Shown in pieces: positions 45,001 through 56,400 of a DNA stretch of 64,000 nt (position 1 is its first letter; each line of letters starts with the position of its first letter). The translations under genes and the position numbers were made by a program. The DNA lies in the NCBI RefSeq assembly GCF_020740795.1, contig NC_067285.1, forward strand, positions 34,481,318-34,545,317, written 5' to 3'. This DNA is from Apus apus (taxonomy: Eukaryota > Chordata > Aves > Apodiformes > Apodidae). The notes below the pieces were generated by a model, which had not been told where the DNA came from, did no database searches, and saw only the letters and a list, made by a program, of their open reading frames with translations.

Positions 45001-46655
45001 TGCCCTTCAACACTTCCAGGGATAGGGCAAGGCTTGGAGGAGCTGGTGGCCACCAATGGATGTGGGTCATGCTGAAATGTGAGCAGGGAGCAGCTCGGCT
45101 GAGCTGAGCAGGGTCCTTCTGCTGCCAGTTTGCAGCCCTGCGTGTTGGTGAGACCCTGGGGGCTCTTGGCGCTCATCCCCCAGCTCCTGAGCAGCCCTCT
45201 CATAACCTCAGGTGCCAGCAGAAAACCCTTTCACCTGGAGGAGCTAAGGTTTCCACTGCCTTATGACCACGTTCTGAGCTGAGAAAGTGACTTTGAAAAA
45301 GCCTCTTTCCTCCCCACCGCCACTTTTTTTCTTGCTGAACTGGTGAAGTCAGCATGAATAACGAGGCCCTTATCCACTGGGGAGCCAGCAAGTGATGTTC
45401 TGGGTTCCTTACAGAGGAGCTGGTGGCTCCCATGGCAGGACCACATGGCTCTAAGGGTGCACTGAACACCCTGCATGTCCCTTCGTGCTGGGGTGAGTCC
45501 CTGCTCCTCCCCTCGAATTCAGCTGCACCCACCCTGGGCCAGGCTTACACCCTAAAAAACACTTCCCCCAACACCCTAAACTTAACAAAGTGGGGGTTCA
45601 GCCCTCTGCATCACCTTCAAAAGACCATCCAGCAGGAAGATTTCTCCAAAAACCTTCTCTTTTGGGCATCCAGGGGGGGAAAAAATATGCTCAAATAATA
45701 CAGGGGACCAGGAGTGAACAAATCCATCCTGAAGAGAAGGTATAAAAGATCCCTCTGATGAGGGATGAGCTGCTCATATGTGCCAGAAAAGGGCACTGCT
45801 CTCTGAAGGAGAAAGGGAAAAGCCACCAAGTGGGGGTTTTTCCAGCACAAAATAAGTTTCAAGGCTTCAAAATCACATCATCACCCAGCCCAGCTTTAAT
45901 TACAGCCCCAGGATTTTGCTCCTAGTACTGGCAGGAGAAATTGGAGCTGGGGATAGAAAAGGCTTTTGTTCTGTTGGTGGCCAAAGGAAATGGAAATGGT
46001 TCTTGGGAAACTGGGCCAGGTGGGTTTTTCAAGCCCCAAATACTAGGATTTGTGACCAAAAAGCTCAATCTATCCTCTTGTAATGGTCTTAATGGTTAGG
46101 TTATTGCACAGGCCTCATGCCTCTGCTCTCAGTGGAGTCAGGTGGGACCTGCAGGTGAAGTCACCCAACACTTTCTAAAGGGAAACCCCCCCAAATGAGT
46201 GGAAATGACAAGCCAGGAGGGTGCAGGGCAACGACCAAGAGCCATCCTGCAGCCTGTCCAACACGGCCAAAGAGCACGTGCTTTCCCTTTAGCCTGGTAG
46301 GGCCTCCTGGGCATTGCAACACTGGGAAGCAAACAAGGGAATAAACCTTGGAAGGTCCCTTTCCCACCCCAGGAGGTGGGTTGTTTGGGGGGGGGGGGGG
46401 GGGTTTAAGGCCCGGGAGAACTGGAGAGCAATTTGTTGCTGGGAATTCCCTGGGAACAGGCACTGGGATGGATGCCCACCCCCGGGGTGCTGTCTCTTTG
46501 CAGAGGTGCCAGCAGAGCAGCTGGCCTCCATGGCATCTCTGAGGAGCCTCAACCTGAGGGCCAACCCTGTGGGCCCTGATCTGAGGCTGCTGGTCAAGCC
46601 CCTCGTCCCCTTCGACCTGCTGCTGTCACCAGAGGAGCCCCTCCATGAAGCCTGA
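39011..46655 (+). CDS. LRRC20: Leucine-rich repeat-containing protein 20 (LRRC20), 4 coding exons
   Basis: Coding exons 39011-39092, 40209-40358, 41872-42039 and 46504-46655 (TGA stop) join in phase (1, 1, 1) to 183 aa (human 184). It starts MQRRMGEAVARVARKVN, matching the family N-terminus MLKKMGEAVARVARKVN. Several LRRs follow, with the consensus LxxLxLxxN visible as ISLANNELKSL, LNLAGNYLHRLP, INLSRNRFRCFP, IDLEENEIT and LNLRANPV. No signal peptide or membrane segment is seen, so it is probably intracellular; its molecular role is not established. Introns 1 and 2 each hold a plus-strand CR1 piece and intron 3 (4.5 kb) a minus-strand one. It is head to head with EIF4EBP2. Confidence 0.95.
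39610..40050 (+). mobile_element. CR1 LINE fragment (3' UTR) in LRRC20 intron 1
   Basis: GGCTGGAACGTGTCCAGAGA, GGAGAAGAGGAGGCTGAGGG and AGGGGAGGTTTAGGTTGGAT in the CR1 order, ending in AAGGTCTTCTTCCAACCAG. 5'-truncated, ending about 160 bp before LRRC20 exon 2. Confidence 0.82.
40742..40868 (+). mobile_element. CR1 LINE 3'-end fragment in LRRC20 intron 2
   Basis: GGGCAGGTTGGATGGGGCTT, TGGGAGGTGTCCCTGCCCAT and GATCTTGAAGGTCCCTTCCA, then the end. About 125 bp. Confidence 0.82.
42040..46503 (+). other. LRRC20: LRRC20 intron 3
   Basis: Apart from a 175-bp CR1 fragment at 44.9 kb there are two AT-richer islands that stand out from the GC-rich background: 43740-43800 with an octamer ATGCTAAT at 43748-43755, and 44600-44700 with a homeobox-type GCTAATTAG. 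No exon is recognised. A G-run lies at about 46388-46403, 100 bp before the last exon. Confidence 0.55.
44888..45062 (-). mobile_element. CR1 LINE 3'-end fragment in LRRC20 intron 3
   Basis: Begins ATCATGGAATGGTTTGGGTT, then TGCATGGGCAGGGACACCTC and CAGGTTGCTCCAAGCCCCAT. About 175 bp. Confidence 0.87.
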
Positions 46656-46999
46656 GAAGGTTTTGGGGTGCCTGGCCAGGTCTCCCCAGGGACAACTACC
46701 TGCAGGAGCGGTTTGGCTGAGGACAGTCCCTGCTATCTGGTCCTTTTGTCCTTCATCAAAAGCAAGGGGGCTCCTCCAGGAAGGGATGGGTGGCTCTGCT
46801 AAGCACCCAAGCCAGGGCATCTCCTGCTTTGGGTTTTGGGGATGCACACGGTTTGGGGGAAAAATTGGGGCAGCTGGATGTTCAGCTCCATCCCTCCCAC
46901 TTGGCTGCTGCTGAGGAGCAGCCAAGGCTGGGATGGTGGAGGACACCCCTGTGGTTCTCCTCCCTGGAATTGCTGACCTGGTGATGTGCCAAGTGCCTG

Positions 47000-47005
47000 A
47001 TTAAA
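47000..47005 (+). terminator. LRRC20: LRRC20 poly(A) signal ATTAAA
   Basis: ATTAAA lies 345 nt past the LRRC20 stop and is followed by a T/GT-rich stretch (GAGTTTTTGTCTCTGCT). It is the common variant hexamer; no AATAAA is nearer. Confidence 0.7.
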
Positions 47006-48227
47006 CGTTTTCCTGCTCCACAGGAGTTTTTGTCTCTGCTTCCATTTTTCAATCATCAGCCTTCTCCTCAAAGAAGCCCCTTTGCACATCCCAGTGGCCA
47101 CTTGCTGCAGCTCGGGCTGAAGCCTCCAGCTGGATTCTGCCCAGACCTGAGCCATACCTGCCTAGATTTTTCCAGAGGGGGGTTATTTTTTTTCTCCCAG
47201 GGAAATGGTTGGTTCATTTTCACTACGGAAATCCAAGCACCCCAGTTCCAGCAGGTCCCCATGGGTGTCCCCAGAAGCCTGCACCCACCTCTTGGGTGCT
47301 GTGGGGCTTCAAGACATGCTGCCTCCTCTCCCAGGAAGAAATGGGCTGTGGGATTTGGGACAGAGAGTGGCTCCTGGGGTGGCAGGGAAGCCACTGTCAC
47401 CAGGCTGGTGTCTCTTGGCAGCTGGGGGCCCACAAAAAAAACCCAGACAACCCCAAACCTCAGGGAGAAATCACAGCCCTCATCTCAAACCTAGATGTTT
47501 AAGCATCTCCCGGGTTGTTCCTCTGTGTGTTTAAGGGACAAACGCTTCCCAGAGGTGTGGACTGCCTGGGGGCAACCAGGAATGCTTAATCCTGGAATTC
47601 TGTGACTTGCCAAAGGCAAACTTGGGTGGGTGACCGTGGTGAGAGGGGGTTGGGGGATGTTGGCAATGATGGAGGAGCCGGAGCAGAGAAGCTTTGGGCC
47701 AGGAGCAGCATCCCAAAGGATCCTGCTGCCTTTTCCCACTGTGTTTTACACATGGTGGGGACGTGAGGGGTCCTCCCCACTCCTGCGGGGGCCCCCCACA
47801 TGTGTGTGTGTGTCCCCATCCAGGGACAGGCAGGAGCACTGCCTGGGGACACCAGAGGAGAGACGCTGGGGGGGACACCCACAGACCCCCACCCTCTTTC
47901 CTTGCCTCCCCCGGGCTGTGTCGTCCCTCCCCCCCCCTACCCCCGGCAGTGCCTCAGACGCAGGGTGGGGGGTGGGCAGGGGTGTGTGGGGGTGCGTGGT
48001 ACCCCGGTATCCATGGCGACAGGAGGCTGTCCCCCCGCCCTCCCTCCCCTCTCCGCTGCAGCCAACGAGCAGCCGCAACCGGCACCGCGACAGCACCGGC
48101 CCCGCGCTCCCGGTACCGGGGCTCAGTGCGGGGTGGGGGGGGGGGGACCGGGGGAGGGACAGGGGACACCCCCTCTTCACCCCCCCCCCCGACATCACCA
48201 GCGGTGGCGGACACCCCCTCTGCCCAC
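47006..48227 (+). other. LRRC20-NPFFR1 intergenic region and NPFFR1 5' flank
   Basis: About 1.2 kb with no recognised exon. The right half is CpG-rich and probably holds the NPFFR1 promoter. It contains an X-box-like GTATCCATGGCGAC at 48007-48020 and a (GT)n tract near 47800-47813. The transcription start cannot be placed from the sequence. Confidence 0.5.
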
Positions 48228-48236
48228 ATGACAGCG

Positions 48237-51200
48237 ATGCAGCCCGCAGAGCCCGGCCAAGGCGGAGGAGGTGAGTACCAACACCTGATTTCTTGTCTTT
48301 TGTCCCCCCAAAAAAGGGTGGCCAGACATTCCCTAAGGTGCTTTCCCGCGCGGGGGGGGGGCTGGGGGGGTTGGCCCATCACCCCCCGTCCCCACGTCCA
48401 AGCTCTCAGCATCCCCCTTCTTTCCCTTCCCTCATCTCCCAGCTCGCTTCCCAAGCCCGCTGCAATTCCCTCATCCCGCTCCTCATCCCCCCCAAGAGGA
48501 GCAGCCCAAAGAGATGAAAGTCCAGCAAAGTTTTGGGCTTCCTATCACTGCTTTGGGGCAACCTCACGACAACCTTTGCCATCACTTCTGCTACAGAAGC
48601 CCACCCGTGCAAGGTGCCCCTGATACCGGAGCATCTTGTCGTCGTTCCCCCCCCCCCCCCCCCCCCCCCCCCACTCCCTGCTTCCCTCTCCTCTTCTCCC
48701 ACATCCACAAATGACTCCGGAGCTTTTCCAAAGCTCGGCTGGAAACACGTTGGACAAATTCAGGAAGCTGGGCGAGGAAAAAACATCATGATGGCAAGAG
48801 AAACACCGACACGGGGGGTGGGTAGGAATGCGGGGGGGACACACACGCAACACTAGAACCGCCCACCAGGCAGAGCTGAGCCTGAAATCCAACCCAAAAA
48901 AAGCCTTTTTCTGCCTTAAAACTGCAGCCAGGGTTTTGCTGGGACCCTGCACGTCCCTGCCTGCGTAAGACAGGGAACCCCCAGGGTGGAGGGGGGTGGG
49001 GGGGTGGGTGCTGCACAGACCTGAAAGCACAAACCCAAGGTGGGGGGTGGCAGGAGCAGCAGGACACCCGGGAACAGGGATGCTCCCTGGGCAGGGACAC
49101 GGTTCCCGCACGGCCGGAACGTTGCGGTGTCAGGACCGTGGGTGTTTTTTTCCTTCCTTGCATCATCTCCAAGAACATTCCATAAGAAGAGGGTGTCCCC
49201 AGGGCTGCTCTAGCTCCTCATCCAAGGAATTCTATCCGTAACAACGGTATCAAGCCACAAGGGTGTCAAACCCTCATGGGATCGAGCGAGAAGGGCGTCG
49301 AAGCGAGAAGGGCGTCGAAGAATAACGATCAATAATAATATAAAATAATGATGATCTAAAAGGATCAGAAATGATAATGGTTGAAGATAATCATGGCCTA
49401 AAAGAATGATATACATTACTACTGTTACAGAGTAATAATGGTCTAAAATGATAATGATGTAAAACAGTAATTCAGCTGAGGTGCTGCAGTACCCGTGTAA
49501 CCCAAGGAGAAGGAGACTTGTTAGGGCCCTGAGATGTTCCCAGCAGGACACGTCCCACCCAGGTTGGACACTGGTATGAGTATGACAAAACCCACCTCCA
49601 AGGGCATTGAGGAATGAAGGGGGATAATCACTTTATCCTCTCCCAGCTTCTTTTTCCTGCCTTCCCTTCTCCAGGCCCTTCCAACGGCACCTGGCCCAAC
49701 TCCACCACAAGCCAGAGCCACCTCCTGAGGGAGAACTTCACCTTCTCAGCATACTACCAGCACTCCTCCCCCGTAGCTGCCATGTTCATCCTGGCCTACA
49801 CCTTCATCTTCCTCATGTGCATGGTTGGAAACTGCCTGGTGTGCTTCATCGTGGTGAAGAACCGCCAGATGCGGACGGTCACCAACATGTTCATCCTCAA
49901 CCTGGCCATCAGCGACCTGCTGGTGGGCATCTTCTGCATGCCCACCACTTTGGTGGACAACCTCATCACAGGTGGGCAGGGCAGCCCAGGGGAGAGATGC
50001 AAGGGTAGGGGGAAGAGAAGGTGGTGGGGAACATCACCCCACCTCCTGCCACCCACACACAAAGCCAAGTTGTGTGTGCTTTCTTGCTGCGAGGAGCACA
50101 GGTGGTGTCCCCTCAACTAACATCTGGTGAAAGGTGTCATTTCATTTAGACCTACCCCTTTAGGGGGCAAACCCCCTTTTTTTTGTTTGTTTATTTTTTT
50201 GAGGTTTTGGACATTTTTTGGCCAAATAAGTAGGACCTTAATGCTGCATTTACATACTGATTCCAAGTTCAGCAATCCTTTGAGGAGCAGCAATGATAAA
50301 ACCCTTCTTCTTGCATCCATCTCCCCCACCCTGGCTCTGCTCTGCCCGTTGTCCTTCCAAAGATAAAGCATCAGCACAGCTCCTGGAACGTAGCTGGGCC
50401 AGGGGCAGAGTCTGTATTTATTCATTTATTATGGGGTGTGATTTATTTAATCACCAACATCTTGGGGTCAAGAAACAAGAACAAAGCTCTTCTGATGCAG
50501 GATCCCAAGGTCCACCCCCTGATAACAGCCCAAGCCCTGCAATGAGGGTAAGAGAAATGACAACCATGTCGTTCCTTGAGTTTCTAAGAAGCGTAATAGG
50601 CATCTTTTTTTACCAATCTGGGGGGTTTTGGGGATGGTTAAAGGCCACCTCTGTATCAGCCAAAAATGCAGCAGCTCCTGAGGAGCAGGATTTAGCATCC
50701 CACAGCTTCAACAGGGTGGGTGGGTCATCTAGAGGGAGCTGCTGATCATAGAATCATGGCATCATGAAGGTTGGAAGGCACCTCAAAGACCATCCAGCTG
50801 CAACCCCCCTGCCATGAGCAGGGAACCACTAGACCAGGTTGAACAAATCCTCATCCAACCTGGCCTTAAAAACCTCCAGGGATGGGGCATCAACAACCTC
50901 CCTGGGCAACCCATCCCAGTTCCTCACCACCCTGAGAGTGAAGAATTTCTACCTAATATCTCATCTCCTCTCTCTCAGTTTAAAACCATCACCCCTGGTC
51001 CTATCACCATCTTCTCTGAGGGAACCAGCCCAGCACACTCCAACCTCCATGGTGTCCCCTTGCAGGTTGGCCCTTTGACAATGCCATGTGCAAAATGAGT
51101 GGCCTGGTGCAGGGCATGTCCGTCTCCGCCTCCGTTTTCACGCTGGTGGCCATCGCCGTGGAGAGGTATGTTGGCCTGGGGGCGTGGGGACACGGGGGAT

Positions 51201-52289
51201 GAGCCACCCCCCAGCGTGTTCAGGTCTCCTGTGCAGTTTCCACCACCAGAAAGCTCCTGGGGACAGCAGGAGTATGCCCCAGCTCTCCAAGAGAATCACA
51301 AAGCTGCCCACGCAGCATCCCAACAAGGTGTCCTTCCTCGCCTTGGCCTGAAAACACCAAAGCTGGAGAGATCCCAACCTTTCTCTGACATCAAAAGCCA
51401 TATACAAAGAGCAACCCACCTTCCCTTCCCACCCCTGGGTCCTGCCCACCCTCCTTCCCCAGGGATGTGCCACCACCATCTGCCCTTCTCCAGGTTTCGC
51501 TGCATCGTGCACCCCTTCCGGCAGAAGCTGACCCTGAGGAAAGCCCTGGTGACCATCGCCATCATCTGGGTGCTGGCCCTGCTCATCATGTGCCCTGCTG
51601 CCATCACCCTGACGGTCACCAGGGAGGAGCACCACTTCATGCTGGACACCTACAACAACTCCTACCCTCTCTACTCCTGTTGGGAGGCCTGGCCCGAGAC
51701 AGGGATGAGGAGGATCTACACCACCGTCCTCTTCTCCCACATCTACGTGGGCCCCCTCGCCCTCATCGTCGTCATGTACGCCCGCATCGCCTTCAAGCTC
51801 TTCAAGTCAGCAGCGCCAGCCCGAGACCAAGAGGAACCAGAGGGAAGGAGGGTCTCCCGGAGGAAGGCCAAGGTCATCAACATGCTCATCATCGTCGCCC
51901 TCTTCTTCACCCTCTCCTGGCTGCCCCTCTGGACGCTGATGCTGCTGACAGACTACGGGCAGCTGAGCGAGGCCCAGCTCCGCCTGGTCACCGTCTACGT
52001 CTTCCCCTTCGCCCACTGGTTGGCCTTCTTCAACAGCAGCGCCAACCCCATCATCTACGGCTACTTCAATGAGAACTTCCGACGGGGCTTCCAGGAGGCC
52101 TTCCGGGCCCCTTTCTGCTCGCCCCACTGCCGCCGTGGGCCCTACACCCCCAGGACCCACAGCCACGGGATCTTCTTCAGCGCCCGCAACCGCGTCTCCA
52201 CCCGGGCGCGGGCCAGCGACTCACCGCCTGCCTCCGAGTCGGGGCCGTCGGCGGCACGTCGCACCGGTGTCCCCGCCTGGGACGGCTGA
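48237..52289 (+). CDS. NPFFR1: Neuropeptide FF receptor 1 (GPR147, GnIH receptor), 4 coding exons
   Basis: Exons 48237-48270, 49675-49971, 51066-51165 and 51494-52289 (TGA stop) join in phase to 408 aa. An in-frame ATG at 48228 would add three residues. I prefer the second ATG because MQPAEPGQ resembles the human start MEGEPSQ and it has a purine at -3. This is a class A GPCR with seven membrane segments for RFamide peptides; in birds it is the receptor of gonadotropin-inhibitory hormone and couples to Gi. Seen (numbering from 48228): N-glycosylation sequons at N18, N23 and N35; TM1 about 47-75 with GN at 66-67; TM2 with [11 protein letters not shown] at 146-148 in place of DRY; ECL2 cysteine in YSCWEAW; TM6 [11 protein letters not shown]7 [10 protein letters not shown]-terminus PAWDG. 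The first exon is short and the least certain part. Confidence 0.94.
48271..49674 (+). other. NPFFR1: NPFFR1 intron 1
   Basis: Holds a C26 homopolymer at 48647-48672, a perfect 17-bp tandem duplication (49286-49319, unit GCGAGAAGGGCGTCGAA) and an AT-rich ATAATG-type patch at 49320-49470. No exon or LINE fragment is recognised. Confidence 0.7.
50747..51025 (-). mobile_element. CR1 LINE fragment in NPFFR1 intron 2
   Basis: Begins CATAGAATCATGGCATCATG at its 3' end, then CTGCCATGAGCAGGGAACCA, CCTCCAGGGATGGGGCATCA and AAGAATTTCTACCTAATATC. It ends about 40 bp before exon 3. Confidence 0.87.
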
Positions 52290-52369
52290 GCAGCCGTGGC
52301 CACCGGGCACCCCCGGACCGAGGGCTCGTGGGGTGGGGAGTGGGGGATTCACCAGGCTGTGGTCACAGA

Positions 52370-52375
52370 AATAAA
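52370..52375 (+). terminator. NPFFR1: NPFFR1 poly(A) signal AATAAA
   Basis: AATAAA only 80 nt past the NPFFR1 stop, so the 3' UTR would be about 100 nt, short for a neuropeptide receptor. Longer isoforms would run into the minisatellite that starts about 150 bp further on. Confidence 0.7.
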
Positions 52376-52524
52376 GGCACATCCTGCTGACGCCACGGCC
52401 CTGCCTCGGTTCCTCTGCTCCCCCCCAGCAGGGCTGTCCTGGATGATGTCCTGGCCACCAGCCCCCCGCCCGGTGCCCTGCCAGAACCCCTTTCACCTGT
52501 CCCAACCAGGGCACAGGGTAACTC

Positions 52525-53190
52525 CACCATGCCACACCACGCTAGCATGGCCATGCTGGACCATGCCATGCTGTGCTGGACCATGCCATGCCATGCTGCT
52601 GTGGCCACCCTGGGCCAAGCCACACCGTGCTGGACCACCCCACGCCATGCCATCATGGCCATGCTGGACCAAGACGGCCCCACACTACTATGGCCATGCT
52701 GGACCACCCTACACCACACTATAAAGCCCATGCTGGATCCAGGCCACACCATGCTGGACCTGGCCATGCTGGATCCAGGCCACACTGTGCTGGACCACAC
52801 CATGCCATGCTGGACCACCCCACATTGTGCTGGACCACCCCACACTGTGCTGGACCATCCCATGCTGTGCTGGACCATGCCATGCCATGCTGGACCACCC
52901 CACGCTGTGCTGGACCATCCCATGCTGTGCTGGACCATGCCATGCCATGCTGGACCACCCCACGCTGTGCTGGACCATCCCATGCTGTGCTGGACCATGC
53001 CATGCCATGCTGGACCACCCCACACTGTGCTGGACCATCCCATGCTGTGCTGGACCATGCCATGCCATGCTGGACCACCCCATGCTGTGCTGGACCACCC
53101 CACGCTGTGCTGGACCATCCCATGCCACGCTGGACCACCCCACGCCGTGCTGGACCATCCCACGCTGTGCCGGACCACATCCCCCCATCC
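52525..53190. repeat. 20-bp minisatellite with 60-bp higher-order unit between NPFFR1 and PPA1
   Basis: Monomers such as TGGACCATCCCATGCTGTGC, TGGACCATGCCATGCCATGC and TGGACCACCCCACGCTGTGC follow one another as an ordered triplet. The 60-bp triplet repeats about four times from 52855 to 53095 and is degenerate outside. Because 60 is a multiple of three, both strands carry long open frames (up to 431 codons reading into the PPA1 5' end); these are artefacts. Confidence 0.94.
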
Positions 53191-53393
53191 CATCACGCCC
53201 ACGCTGGATCACCCCACACCCCCCGGGCAACCCGACCCCGCGGTCACTCTCCCTCGCCACCCTTCCCACGCGTTGCGGGGCGTGGGGGGGGTGGGGGGGG
53301 GGTTGGGAAGGGTGCGGAGCCCGCGTGGCGTGGGGCGTGCCCCGCCGCGGGGGGCCGGGGGGGGGGGTGGGGAGGCGTGTCCCCCGTCCCCGC

Positions 53394-53425
53394 CGCATGC
53401 GCGGGGCGGGCAGCGCCGCGGCACC
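53394..53425 (+). promoter_or_regulatory. PPA1: PPA1 core promoter: NRF1-like and Sp1 sites
   Basis: CGCATGCGCG (53394-53403, NRF1-type palindrome) abuts GGGGCGGG (53403-53410, Sp1-type), 16-30 bp before the PPA1 ATG, in a TATA-less CpG island. The transcription start is therefore probably within tens of bases of the ATG, as for many housekeeping genes. The motif calls are by eye. Confidence 0.5.
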
Positions 53426-56400
53426 ATGGCCGGGTACAGCGTGGAGGAGCGCGGGGCCCCGCACAGCCTGGAGTACCGGCTCTTCTTCAGTGAGTCACCC
53501 CCTACCCCTGCCCCCCCCCTCCTGCCGGCACCCCCGGGAGCTGGGTGTGCCACCCCCTGGCCCCAAATGACTGGTCTGTTTCCCCCCCCCCCCCCCGCCC
53601 CTTCCCCCGCTTCTTGCCTTGCAGAGGACTCCAGCGGGCGCTACATCTCCCCGTTCCATGATGTCCCCATCTACGCGGATGCCGGCGAGGTAAGAGGCGC
53701 TGGAGCAGCCCAGGGCAGCTGTGGATGCCCCATCCTTGGAAGCGTTCGGGTTGGATGGGGCTTGGAGCAACCTGGTCTTGGTGGGAGGTGTCCCTGCCCA
53801 GGCAGGGGGGTTGGAACGAGATGATCTTTGAAGGTCCCTTCCCACCCAAACCAGTCGGTGAGAAGGGGGGTGAGGGCTCACCGAGGCAAGGTGGCTGATG
53901 TGGGCTCCTTAGCTCTGGCAGCTGGTGGAGCTCTGGGCCCCCAGGGTGAGCGTTTTGTCCGTGCTCCTCAGGGAACTCGGTCCTGAAGCACACGAGGGAG
54001 GCTCCCAGTTCCCGACACCAGGCAGGAGCACCCTGACAAAATCCATCTGGGTGCCCTCTTCTTGCAGTCTGGGCCTCAGCTAGAGGAACAAAAGAGATCT
54101 CATTCTGAGATTCAGGCCCGGGATCTGAGAGGTTGTCTTGAACCTGCCCACGAGGTCGCAAGAAAGCCTTTTTGGGTGAGAAGTTTCCCATTTAGCTAAA
54201 TACCTTCACCCCACGGAGCTACGTGCTCACGCTGTGGGATATTTCAGCCTCAGCTTTTGACTGCAGTGAGGCCTCCCCGTGCCTGCAGTGTAATCCACTG
54301 CTGAGCAGGGGGTGAGGATGTTAAATTCTCAACTGGAGCAGCTGCTGGGGACCTCTTGCCTCACCCAAAGTGCAGCTGAGGAACCCGCCACGTGAGGAGA
54401 TGCAGAGCTTCTGCATCCTTCCGGCAGCCAGCAAAACGAACCTGGTCTGAATCACCCCCTTAAAATAACCCTAGGAGAGCAAAAAGGCTGGCCTCCAGTT
54501 TTCAGTGAGGGCTCCTGGAGGCAGGGAGGGGTTGGGAGAAAGGAAAAGATGGTGCAGAATTGAGGGGTGAACCTGTGAAAAGCAGCTGATTTAGCTTTGG
54601 GGTGCGGGTGTTGGCAGAGAACACGTGGGTGTCTCCAAGGTAGCTGGGACGAGGTCAATCCAAATAAGCACTACGCTGGTCGAGCAGGGGAGGAAGGAGC
54701 AGGGGAGTGAGTATAGGGGTGAAGAGGGTTTCCACAGCCTGGTAATGATTAACAAGGGAAACTGGACTTCTGGTTCCCATGCCTTAGTGCTGCTCTTGCC
54801 AGCATCTCCGTGCCAAGTCGTTAGGAGAAGCAAGTCTCGCTGCAGGTCGCAAGTCCCCGAGGTTGCCCAGTAGTGGTAGGAAGCCTGGCTTGGAGCAGAA
54901 GGTTGTCTTTCCTCTGTCTGGGCTCCTTGATCTTTATCCTTAGACTTCTAAGACACTGAGAGGATTACAGGGTGGTTTTTTCCGTGCAGGGCTGGGTTGT
55001 GCTGACCTTATCTGTGCCCGTGTGTCTTGGCGTTGCGAAGGAATGACCTTGGGCTGCTTGGCTGGGTGTCTTAGACCCAAGGCAGGTCTCTGAGTTGGGC
55101 TCTGGGGAAGCCACCAGCCTAACACAGATGCACCCCCCAAGTCACCTTCCCTTGCCTGAAAAGCCACGGGCACCCTGCCTGCCCTGCTCCAGTTGCCTCA
55201 TGCCTTTCCTCAAGTTACTTACACATAAAAACACTACCTGCTTTTTAAATCGCAAACGAGCAGTGACCCCCTGTAATTAAGGGGATGTAATGAACTTGTG
55301 TTAGGGAAGGGTGTGGGCAGAGTCAGTGATCTAACAGCACTTTTTGCCCAGTATCAGACTGCTGATGGTGCAATACAGGTGCCAGGGACTTTGCAGTGCT
55401 AATACTGCTTAGCCTTGGGATTAGAGACCTTGTCGGTGCTGGGGAGCAAGGTCTGACTTTTTCCTGAAAGCCTTTATCTCCTCAAACAGTCAAGGTGCAA
55501 GCGTGGAAGAAGCTTGTGTACTTCAGCAGGAGGCTCTGCTGCTGGGCTCTCAAGGGCCCTCTCAGCCCAGCTGGAGTCAACAGGAGATGTTTTGAAGAGT
55601 CACCTGTAAACCAGATCCTGCAAGACGCGCTTGTGTGGTTCTCCCCCACATCTTCATCCTTGCACCATGCTGCCTCCGAGCTCTGTCAGCACAGAAGGGG
55701 GAAACTTAGGCATCTCACCCTGCTTCCAGACAGTCCAGAATACTTGGGAGTGATGTTCAGGGTGGTACCTAGGTACCCACAGTACTACAGAGATGGCTTA
55801 CTCCTGGAAGCCTTCTAAATTACCAGAGTGGCTCTTGCTGTAGCATTAAACACTCTGGATTTAAGGAACATGCATAAAATCTCACTGTAGTGAGGACAGC
55901 TTGTGTGCAGCTGGTTTGGATTCATTTAAACCTGCTGTTCCATTACCTGGGAACATGATGGAGATGTTTGTAGGTGGCAGCTGATGGAGAATGGGTGGGT
56001 GACCTCAGCCTGGCTTTTGCTGGTGACTTCCCTGGGTCTCATCTTCGAGTGATGCCATCTGACCGACTGGACTACAGGATTTCTATCCACTCTTACCAAA
56101 ACTGGCACTGGCAAAAAAACCCGGGAAGAAAGTCACAGTTTGGATGCTGGTGTTGATACCTCCTCAGATGTCTCCCAACAATTTAAAGGGTGGTCTTGAG
56201 ATTCCGTCCTGCTCACTGGTCTTTCCCTTTTTTGTTTTCAGAATGTCTTCAACATGGTTGTGGAAGTGCCTCGATGGACAAACGCCAAGATGGAGGTAAC
56301 TAGATCACAGGTCCTACCAGAAGTGCTAGAGCTCACTAGTCTATTCATCTTTGGCTTTGACAATTCCCTCCTCAGTTCCACCTCCTGAATCAGGACAATT

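Noticed and set aside
52529-53824. 431-codon plus-strand frame and several minus-strand frames over the NPFFR1-PPA1 gap.
   Set aside because: They follow the 60-bp higher-order minisatellite and then run through PPA1 exon 1 in the wrong frame.
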